Of a DNA stretch of 64,000 nucleotides, positions 1 to 9,300 are shown in pieces. Within the stretch, counting starts at the first letter, position 1; each line of letters starts with the position of its first letter. The translations under genes and the position numbers were made by a program. The DNA is taken from NCBI GenBank assembly GCA_933228675.1, contig OW121740.1, forward strand, positions 57,351,000-57,414,999, given 5' to 3'. The notes beneath the pieces are model-generated. The model was not told the origin of the DNA. It did not search any database and worked only from the letters and a program-made list of their open reading frames with translations. Source of the stretch: Stomorhina lunata (Eukaryota; Arthropoda; Insecta; Diptera; Rhiniidae).

Positions 1-1074
1 GATAATTGCCAAGCAAATGTCAAACGTAAAATAGGAAACAAATAATGTTGGTCTCGGCAACACCAATTTCCGTAATTATTAATTTTTATTAAAATTATTA
101 ATTACCAATTTAAATTTTTGTAATTATTAATTTCGATTAAAATTATTAATTACCACAGCATCTTCCGTCGGCGGTAATCCTATAGCAATAACACGCCGTC
201 AACGAAAAATAAATAAAATTGGCTGTTAAACAAAAAAGCTTAAACAAAGGCGCAACTTGACTATATACAATAGCACGTACGATGAATAATACAAAGCTTT
301 CTTTTCACCACCTTTTGCTTCTCTACTATCCCTTTTCCAAAGAAGGTATATACGTATATACTATTTATACAATTGTATAGGCAGTATTTGCCTGAGTGTT
401 ACTTCTCTTAAAAAAATGTATTTATATACCTAAATTATTATCATCAGTACCGCCTAAAGCGTAAGCCTCGTCGTCAGTTTCACTTTTCGTCTAAAATTTT
501 TTCCGTCATACATTTATAGATTAGTGACCAGTTTTTTTAATAATTATATTTCATACTAATCGTTAGCAATATCAATATTTTCTTCCAAGAAGTTAATTAA
601 ATAATATTTTATTTTATTTTTGATTTTTCACTTAAAATTTTTCAGTGAAAAAATTCTTTTCATATGAAAAAATTTTGACAGTTGGTTGCACTGTTTCACA
701 AAACAAGAATCACAATTGTTATGAAACGATGAAAAAATCTCGTTTCGTTTCAGTGATTTTTTCATATGATAATGATTTGACGTTTGTTTTCATTTTTTTT
801 TTTTTTGCTAAAATAGAATCGCTACTTCTATGAAAACATGAAAAAACTTTTCATTTCATCGTTTCATAGAACCAGAATTGACCCCCAGGATGCCTTTTTT
901 ACCTTTCCTAATGGTAGATTTGCAAGATTAAAAATATCAACATAAAAAGTAAAAAAAAAAAAGTTGTATTGTATGTGGCAACTCAGTTGCTAAATGTTAT
1001 CAGCAATTATGACTGGCAACTAGAAGAAGATGAACAATTGTTAACAATTTACCATTTTAATAAAAAAGGGAAAA
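1..1074. other. AT-rich sequence without a recognised gene
   Basis: No coding exon is recognisable. Bases 640-880 are rich in A/T hairpin-like words around TTTTCATATGAAAA and may be a decayed MITE, but no clean terminal repeats could be fixed. The first 40 bases, with an AATTGCCAA-type word, resemble the end of the Harbinger-like relic at about 1480-1530, so another piece of that repeat may enter from the left. Confidence 0.4.
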
Positions 1075-1545
1075 ATAAAATATAAATACTTTTAAAATTT
1101 AGTGCTGTCGCTTTAAGATTTTTTTTCGGATGGAAGTTTCGAGAAGTCCTATGGAAATGTTTTTAACCTTGTTAACCTACGTTGTCGAAGATTCTAAAGG
1201 AAGTCATACAATTAATTAAGCAAAAGCTTTTTAAAATTTAGATTGACCCAAAAATTAGAAAATACAGAATAAAAACTTGTTTTATTTAAAAATAAAGTTT
1301 CCAGGCATTGTCGGATGCTTAGATGGTACACATGTGCTTATCATAGGACCATGGGAATATATTTTATCAAATTTTTTTGCCAAAAAACTACAAACATTGC
1401 TGAAATAACATACAACTAGAATTGACTATTGTCATCTACTATATGATTAATAATTGACAAGGCAACTGATTTTTTGTTATCGGTTATCAATTGCCAAACG
1501 TAATATCATTTTGGCAATTGGCAACACAAGTAAAGTTGAGTTGCA
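1075..1545 (+). mobile_element. PIF/Harbinger-like transposase relic
   Basis: A short open stretch at about 1298-1342 reads FPGIVGCLDGTHVLI, the signature around the first catalytic Asp of PIF/Harbinger (HARBI1-type) transposases. The surrounding 470 bp aligns by eye with 47450-47960, sharing words such as TTTTTTTCGGATGGAAGTTT, GTTTCCAGGCATT and CACATGTGCTTAT. Stops and frameshifts break the rest, so this is a non-functional copy. The copy lacks the 93 bp insertion found in the 47 kb relative and so serves as its empty site. Confidence 0.5.
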
Positions 1546-1926
1546 ATACACAATCGAGGCATAAATGTAAATAATTTTGGCATGTTTTACAAATTTTAAT
1601 TGAATGTAAACGAATTTAACACCCAAAATGATCCCTTAAATTATACTTAATTATGGGTTTTTAAATATTTAAATTAAATCCATAAATTTTGAATTGTTCA
1701 ATATTATGCAATATGTAGCAATTTGCACTTTTAAATCTAAAGCGGTAATAAAAATATTCTAACACAAAAATATTATTTTAATAAATTTCCGTTTTATGTT
1801 CAATTCAATCAGATAATTCCCAACAATAGACAACAATAAAAATAATTGTTATTTCTTTATAAAAGCATCACGACAGATGCAAAAACTATGGGTATTGTTT
1901 TGGAACTGCAACGATATTTCGCAAAA

Positions 1927-2582
1927 ATGGAGATAAAGCGGACAGTTATTAGTGGATTATTTTTATTAGGTGCTACAATTTTAATTGTAGCCGGAGAAAA
2001 GAAAAAATTAAAAATGGTTTTAGATAAATTGGACAAAGCAAATGATGCGGAGCATATTCTAAAGACGGATATAACTTTTGATAAAGTGGGCGATGATGAG
2101 GTTAAGATTAATGGCCAAGTTGAGCAGATGATAGATATTGGAGAAGAATATACGGTGAGTTAGAAAAAAGTTCTACTGATTTGATATAATAAATATATAC
2201 TTAAAAATTATACTGAAATAAAAACCATTTCAAAATCTCTCTACACTTTCAGGTTAATATGGAAATCTTTCATGCCTCCGAAAAAGACGGAGAGTTTAAG
2301 AAAATGTTGGGCTTTGCCAATCAACCCGTTTGTGAAATCATGGCCAACCAATATAAAAAATATTTCTATGACACACTGAAAAATCATTGTAATGCTCCCG
2401 ATCCAGACACGTGTCCCGTGACAAAGGAAACCTATATTGTTAAAGATTATCCACTGGATTCTAGTAAATTTGAGAAATATTTGCGTCCCGGTTTCTATAA
2501 AATTATAATATCTTTAATTCACAAAGATGAGGAGGTCTTACAGTACATTGTCGAAGGACATACGGAAGAGGAACAGGAGTGA
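1927..2582 (+). CDS. DUF1091/CheB-like secreted protein (two exons)
   Basis: Two exons, 1927-2154 and 2253-2582, join in phase 0 across a 98 bp GTGAGT...CAG intron and give 185 aa. The chosen start is the ATG at 1927 (context GCAAAAATGG); upstream in-frame codons only extend past a good signal peptide. Residues 1-22 are a short basic head plus a hydrophobic segment (VISGLFLLGATILIVAG), so the product is probably secreted or membrane-anchored. The C-terminal half carries spaced cysteines (PVCEI, NHCNAP, DTCPV) and the pattern CPxxxxxYxVKDYPLDSS...LRPGFYKI. That pattern is typical of insect DUF1091/ML-superfamily proteins such as CheB, known in Drosophila as small lipid-binding, often gustatory or pheromone-related proteins. 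The ligand is unknown. A polyA signal follows 31 bp after the stop. The family call is by motif only. Confidence 0.7.
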
Positions 2583-2612
2583 TTTGGAATATTTATGTAT
2601 ATGGAAATAGGC

Positions 2613-2618
2613 AATAAA
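2613..2618 (+). terminator. AATAAA polyadenylation signal
   Basis: A canonical AATAAA lies about 30 bp after the TGA stop of the DUF1091-like gene and fits a very short 3' UTR. Confidence 0.55.
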
Positions 2619-2879
2619 AATTTAGAAAACCACACCATAATTACATATTAAAAATCTTTTCAAATAAATTGCAACTCTGTACAGCACAGAAACCAAGGTC
2701 CTATCAACTGGATGTGGTATACAAGAAAAAAATAATACACCTACATCCGTAATTCCTCATATTAATGGCATATCTTAGAAGAAAAATGGAAAACAGCGAT
2801 ATTTTCAAGCTAAATTCTTAATACTAAATAAAATGTTTTAGAGAATTGTTTTCGAAAATGTTTACATCAAAATGTGATT

Positions 2880-3010
2880 CAAATATTGTTTTAAAGTGTT
2901 GTGTCAAAGTCGGTTTCTGCTAATACGCCGACTTGATCTTATGTGGGTGCCTGGCCACATTTGCATATCAGAGAAGCAGAAGAGTAATAAAGACTTACAA
3001 GCCTCCATTC
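2880..3010 (+). mobile_element. RNase H fragment of a non-LTR retrotransposon
   Basis: The + frame at about 2931-2985 reads LDLMWVPGHICISEKQ, matching the WVPGH-x-I-x-GNE block of retrotransposon RNase H domains (I/LOA-type elements). Only this short block is preserved and the flanks are broken. Confidence 0.4.
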
Positions 3011-3024
3011 AGTAAATAAGAGGA

Positions 3025-3200
3025 TACTTACTTATATGACCTGTATTTACATCCTGTTAAGGTCAAAAGCCGATCAAGACCAAGTAGGGCATTTTTCTCT
3101 AATTGGTCTTTCCATCGAATTTTTTTTTTATTTATTTTGTACTAATTGTTTTTTACAGAAGTTTGTTGCTAACCCGACGCACAGTGGGATTTTTATATAC
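3025..3200 (+). repeat. Dispersed repeat, family shared with 61.3-61.7 kb and 63.1-63.5 kb
   Basis: Words such as TGTTAAGGTCAAA, CTTGGTCT and AACCCGACG occur in the same order at 61340-61520 (+) and, inverted, at about 63330-63540. No coding potential is visible. The identity of the family is unknown; its ends are not resolved here. Confidence 0.5.
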
Positions 3201-3279
3201 ATCGAAGTGCAAAAAATAGAAGGAGTACTTGTTCAGTTTTATATAGATAAGAAAATTTTTTTAAATTTTCGAAATTCGT

Positions 3280-3725
3280 CGAAGGTGTCCCAAGGACCTT
3301 TCAATATAAAAGTCGCCATTCTGAACAGAATTTTATGAAATTCAACACCCGTCTATTAATTGATTAAGAAAGAGTTATACTAATTTGGGTTGAGATCCCT
3401 TGACTCTTTGAGGTACCTGCCTTGGACCCCCACGTTCCACTTATTATTGTTCTCAATGTAAAAGCCGAAATTCTCAACAGAATTTGAAAAAAAATTAGCA
3501 CACGTCTATTAGTTTATCCAATAAACAGCTCAACCAATCGAAATCCGTCTACACCTTGAGGTACCTGCTTTGGAACCCCATTTTTCACTTATTTTTCTTC
3601 TCAATATAAGCCGCAATTTTCAACAGAATTTGATGAAATTCGGCACACATCTATTGGTTAACCCAAAAAAACTCTACTAATTTTGGTTGAAATCCGCCTA
3701 TTCCTACGGTACTTACATATAAATT
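3280..3725 (+). repeat. Three tandem ~148 bp modules
   Basis: Three related units are spaced about 148 bp apart: the block GAATTTxATGAAATTC...CACACGTCTATT starts near 3329, 3480 and 3625. Each is followed by a TGGTTGAAATCCGxCT-like block and GAGGTACCTGC. The same module style (GAAATTT-GCACAGAT, then TTGAAATCGGTCCA) occurs inside the mini-me/INE-1-like elements at 36.5 and 50.5 kb. This array may therefore be a decayed relative of that family. Confidence 0.5.
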
Positions 3726-5016
3726 AAAGTTGATTAAAAAGTAACGCCTAAACGACTGCAACACTTTTTGCTTAAATTATGCGTAACAATTTATATGACT
3801 TTTTTGCAGAAAATTTTGAACTTTGTTTTGCGATCGGTAAAATTCGGTGAATTTTTTTCTCTCATTCTAAAGAAGAGACTTTCACCTTTCACATGGTTAT
3901 GGCATGAGCACCGAGAAAACTTAGTTTTTGTCCAAAGGAAAACGAAAGCACTGAATTTTGTAGAGCTTTCTTAATTTCCAGATATCTCCTTAACTATATA
4001 CTATAGTCGTCGAAACTGAGGCCTATTTAAGGCTAAAAAAAACGATACCGTAAAATTGTGTTACCTCTATAATCAAATTTTATTAAAAAAAACTCTAAAC
4101 TTTATTGCAAATACATTTTAATACAGCAAATTTGTAGGGTCCAAAATAGGAAATAATCCAAAAAATACCTATAAAATTACTTACGGACCGGGCCACCTAT
4201 GGTGGTATAGGTATAACAACAAAATAAGGATAAGATAAGATAAACATTTTGGACCCCAACTGTCTAACTGCAAGGGAATAATCCACGGTATGAAAAAAAT
4301 ACTTCTTAACGTTGACCCATTGAGATTAGGAAAGCTTTCAACCGTTATAAAGGTTTTATATCCCGTTGGAAAGTTCATTATGAGGATTTTTTAACTTAAT
4401 GGTAACTGCAGGTTGTACAAAAGATCTACAATACGAAAAGAAAAGATATTCGACTCTCAAGAAGTCATCTTAGAACATTAAATAAAAAGCCTTTTTTATA
4501 TAATATGATACTTTATGATATTTTATATAAACTTGTAATATGACAATGAAATTATGTATACTTTACATTTTTTATAAAATTCTCATATTTAAGGCAATGC
4601 GATTTGATTTTTATGTGCTTAAGATCGTATAAAAATTAAAAAATTAACTAATAAATTAATAAAATTCTAATTAAGGAACAAATAATATAATCAAAACATT
4701 TTAAGTAAATTCTAAATGCTTTTATCTTACGATTTTTAAATCAAATTATTTTCCATATTGTATTCACATTTTCTCTTGTAAATGCGGAATTTATTTTATG
4801 AAACAAAACGTTTAACCCTTAAACCGTACTTTAAAATTTAGAACGCAATTCAATTCTCAATTTTGCCCAATATAAAATATTAAAGTTTTATAATAAATGT
4901 TATATTAACTTTTAACAATATTCGCACAAAACTTAAAAAAATATGCGAGTGCAGGGTTAAAATTTTGGCAGAAAATGAATAGAATAAATGATTCTAGAGT
5001 TGTTATAATGCTTCAC
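3726..5016. other. Intergenic AT-rich stretch
   Basis: No gene is recognised. Near 4192 there is a CCACCTATGGTGGT palindrome like the hairpin that starts the mini-me-like elements, but the rest of that element is not evident. Otherwise the stretch is simple AT-rich sequence. Confidence 0.4.
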
Positions 5017-6078
5017 TACACCATTTTCAATTGTAAATGAGAAAATTCCAATTGAAAATGAGAATTTACATTTGAAAATGAGAAAATTCCAATTGAAATT
5101 GAGAATTTTCATTTCAAAATGAGAAAACTCGAATTGAAATTGAGAATTTCCATTTGGAAATGAGAAATTTCCAATTCAAATTGAGAATTTTCATTTGAAT
5201 TTGAGGAAATTACAATTGAAATTGAGAAATTTTTATTTGAAATTAATAATTTTTTATTTGTAATTGAGAAAATTTCAAATAGAAATGAGAAATTTTCACT
5301 TGTAATTGAGAAATTTGCATTTGAAAATTAGTTTTTCATTTGAAATTGAGAAATGTGTAATTGAAAATGAGAAATTTCCATTTGTAATTGAGAAATTTTT
5401 ATTTTAAATTGAGTTTTCCATTTGAAAATGAGAATTTTTGATTTGTGATTGAGAAGTTTCCATTTGAAATTGAGAAATTTGTATTTTTAAATGAGAAATT
5501 TCTATTTGTACTTGAGAAATTTTTGTTTGAAATTTAAAAAAACCCAATGAAAATTTCTCAATTACAAATGGAAATTTCTCATTTTCAATTACACATTTCT
5601 CAATTTCAAAAGGAATTTTCTCAATTACAAATGAAAATTTCTCATTTTCAAATGGAAAACTCAATTGCAAATAAAAATTTTATAATTACAAATGGAAATT
5701 TCTCATTTTCAATTAAACATTTCTCATTTTCAAATGAAAAACTCAATTTGAAATGAAAATTTCTCAAATAACAAATGAAAATTTCTCATTTTCAATTATA
5801 CTTTTCTCAATTACAAATGAAAAATTCTCATTTACAAATGGAAAATTCCCATTTTTAATTTAAAATTTCTTATTTTCAAATGAAATTTCTCAATTTCAAT
5901 TGGAATTTTCTCAAATTCAAATGAAAATTCTCAATTTCAATTGAAACTTTCTAATTCTCAAATAAAAATTCTCAATTTCAATTGGTATTTTCTCATTTCC
6001 AAATGTAAATTCTCAATTTCAAATGAAAATTTCTCAATTCAATGCGGAAATTTCTCATTTACAATTGAAAATGGTGTA
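5017..6078. mobile_element. Foldback-like element with inverted arms of 20/21 bp repeats
   Basis: Both ends carry the same inverted terminus (TACACCATTTTCAATTGTAA at 5017, and its complement ending at 6078). The whole left arm (to about 5535) is a run of short direct repeats of the type GAGAAATTTCCATTTGAAAT. The right arm is the same array in inverse orientation (TCTCAATTTCAAATG...). In the left arm successive GAGA anchors alternate 21 and 20 bp apart, a 41 bp dimer. The two arms could fold into a hairpin of about 500 bp. This architecture (long inverted repeats built of short tandem units, no gene) is that of Foldback-type elements. No target-site duplication was seen. The element lies 3' of TAPT1. 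The 20/21 bp period keeps some frames open, but these are not genes. Confidence 0.65.
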
Positions 6079-6354
6079 AAACATGAAATAAAAATCATTG
6101 GTCAAAGCATTATTAGTAGAAACGATTTAAGTAGAATTGGAGTAACTATTTTCTTAAAAAAATAAATATTTAATACAATAATTAAGTAAAAAGATATTTA
6201 CTACTTTGCGCCATTTACGTATAAGAAAAAACTAAAAGAAAGAAACCAAAATTTAAAAATTTAAATTTAACATATAATATATTGTCTTTATCGTATAGAA
6301 ACATTAAATAGAACGAAATAATATAGTTTTAGTAGTTTAACAAAAAAGAATTTA
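6079..6354. other. 3' flank of TAPT1
   Basis: This stretch probably includes the TAPT1 3' UTR on the minus strand. No AATAAA was found in the first 200 bases after the stop, so the cleavage site is unresolved. Confidence 0.35.
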
Positions 6355-9300
6355 CTACGCTTGTGATTCACTGGAATCTGATGAACCCACGATGCTTTGC
6401 ATGCTTGGCTCTGATTCGGATCTTTTGTGGGTACGTCTGCCCAGGTTAGTTTGACCAGCTGCCGTCGACGATGTAGGACTGCTGATCGTAGGCGAGGTTG
6501 TGACATTGGAAGTTTGCTGTAAGTCTGGTTCACTTTTTGCTAAGGCTTCTTCTACAAAACCAGCTGTAGTCGAAGTAGTATTTGGTTCTAAAATATGTTC
6601 GTTTAAACAAACATCATCTAAATCCACATCACTATTGGAAAACAAGGCGGTGGCTCCGAGTTCTAAAGAGCTCTTTACATCCAGGTCCATTTCATTATGG
6701 GTAATATTGGTGGCCGAGGTTGGTGTATTTAAGTTCGAAGAAGATGAAGAGGTGCGTGTAGATTTATTTAAGACACCTGGAGCACTGTTGCAAGAAGTGT
6801 TGGATAAAGTTTTGCTTACTTGTTTGGGTGTAGAAGTGATTGATATATTCAGCATTTCTTTGGGTGTTAAGTCAACTGTTTGTGATCTCTGCAGACCTCC
6901 GATGGTCGCCGAAGAAGGGTGTGTTGGTGAGGTAGCCATATCTGTACGATTAAATTTAAGTGGCGTTGTTGAGTTGTTTAAATTTTCCACGCCCGGCATA
7001 CCCATAGTGGCGGTATTTGTATTCGTACCCACCGGTGGTACATTAGTCATAGAACTCGGCGTTGACGAGTTACACTTTTCATCCTGATGTTCTTTCATTA
7101 ATTTACAAGCTTTACCCAAAGCACAAATAGTTAAACATATCCTTAAACCCAAAGCAAAACCATAAGCCAATAAAAATAATATCCAAGCTGCTAAATTATT
7201 AAATGAAACTGCCGAGTAAATGGCTTTAATCAGTACCACTGCCAAGGGGAATGGTATAAAACCCATACGTCTAGCCACCAAATCTGAATGATCCGAAAAT
7301 GCATGTTTCTGTCTAGTTTGTGTCATGTCGTAAGCTAAGCTAGTGGTGTACTCTCGATAAATATATTCGGGCAATTCATTAAATCTAGTTATAAATGCAT
7401 GTTTTATCCAATCAATAAGTATTTCAGTTATTAGCACAGAAAAGCAATCTGGTAACATTACACAAAACTGTGTAAAACTCCAATCAAACTCTTTCATTGT
7501 CTGTATCATCACGATAAACAGTAAAACGGATAGATGAAATCTCTCTCGAACATCGCTACATGTTAGTTGAAAAAGATTATTTTTGTCGAATTTTTTGAAA
7601 ACAGATCCTTTGAGTTCTACGAAGTTGTTGGATATCATAATGGTTAAAAGTCCTTTGTTGTTTGAGTTGACAGCAACATTTAATGTTGTGGCCTGTTAAA
7701 AAGGATGAAGATGAAATTTAAAATAATATTTACAAAAAGTTAAAAAATAAAATGTTTTATACGTCCGTTTCTAAAATACTACTTTTCATAAAATAATTGA
7801 CTTACTGCAATGGTAATATTGAATTTAAATTTATTGATTCCTAAAGGGTCTAGTTTATGTAAAAACTACAGGTTCAAAACTATAAAATAAGAAATTTTAA
7901 CTTTGTTGCGCAATTTAAAAGTCATACAAAGCCAAATATATAATTACTTTCCTTAAATCAATGAATTAAGTCTCTAGTTATTAACTGAAAATTCATGTAA
8001 TCTAAGAGATAAATTTTCTTATAATAACAGAGTTAATTTCGCCAAGAATAAGATAATAAAAGAAGTTTATTAAACGACTATTGGACACATCTGAAAGTTG
8101 GTTCTTATTTTTATTTTTAGGCGCCAACGTCTCTAATGCGCGATATTGCAATTTAGACATTACCTTCATACTATTGTCGTTTAAATATATTTTAAATCCC
8201 TTAGACAAAATTACAATATCCTATTAGAACTATAATCTGTACGTGAAATACAAACGTTGCGGAAATCTTAGGATTCCGACCAAGGACTGCCACTTCTACG
8301 GAATTAACAATTATATCGCAGTTAAAACAAATATATAGCGAGACATATTGCTTAAGTGCAATATTACAAACTTTACAGGTTTTTTAATTAAGTCCATTAA
8401 ACACCGATGTTATTAAACTAACCTAATTTCCATATTAGCGATATATCGGTTGTTTATATCCCTTAAGCTTTTTGCGTCACTATTAGATCACAAACGCAAA
8501 ATATCTTAAGTGCAATATTACAAACTTTACAGGAGAAGGTTTTTTAATTAATTCCTTTATTAATGCAGTTATTTCTTTTTAAATTTAGCATATAAGTATT
8601 ATTTGGTCTAACAAATGTTATTAAATTAACTTAATTTTCATATTTTTTCCTTAAGCATTTTTTTTTTCAAAATGATGTTTATTTTGCTTTCAATTCTATA
8701 ATTTCTTTACTTTTAGTTTGTGTTGTAGAAACGTCAACAAAGATGAATCAAGGCTTTTAGGAAATTATTAAGTGACGTTTTCAGTGTTTGCAAAAACAGT
8801 TGTATGGTGGGCAAATTTGAAGAAAGTCTTGGTCCACGTAACTTTTGCAAGCAAAAATAATGTTTCATTTTTAAAATGTTAAAAAAAAGCTTATAGTTTA
8901 GAAGATATTTGAATTAAATAAAATATTGTTTGTTTTTACTTACTTAATAAAATACTTTAATAAAAAAACTGCTTTAAATTTAAAAATTTTCTATTATTGA
9001 ACTGTTTAAAAGATGGGTGAATTTCCTCTCCTGTAGAACGCTATTCGTATGTATGTATATATTTTCCTTTGAATGTTTAAGAAAATTTAATCTAAAGTAA
9101 AATGTAGCTTATGCCGATGACGCAGTTTTACTCGTATCAGGCAAGTTCATGCATATAATCCTGGGACAGTAATAAAGGACTGGGGATAAATTCTGACACA
9201 AAAGAGTTAGTACCCTTCACCAGGAGACATAAGGTTGAACATTTCAATTTACCAAAATTTTAAGGGGTCATTTTGGAAGAGAAACAGACTAGAAAGAATG

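Noticed and set aside
640..880. MITE built of TTTTCATATGAAAA-like words
   Set aside because: No paired terminal repeats or target duplication could be fixed; it may be simple AT-rich hairpin sequence.
5404..6165. Open frames with heptad-like ISQFQME repeats
   Set aside because: They are translations of the 20/21 bp repeat arms of the foldback-like element; the period, being near a multiple of three, keeps frames open by chance.
6500..7087. 195-codon open frame opposite TAPT1 exon 3
   Set aside because: It is the antisense of the low-complexity TAPT1 tail; no start context, splice signal or protein motif supports it.
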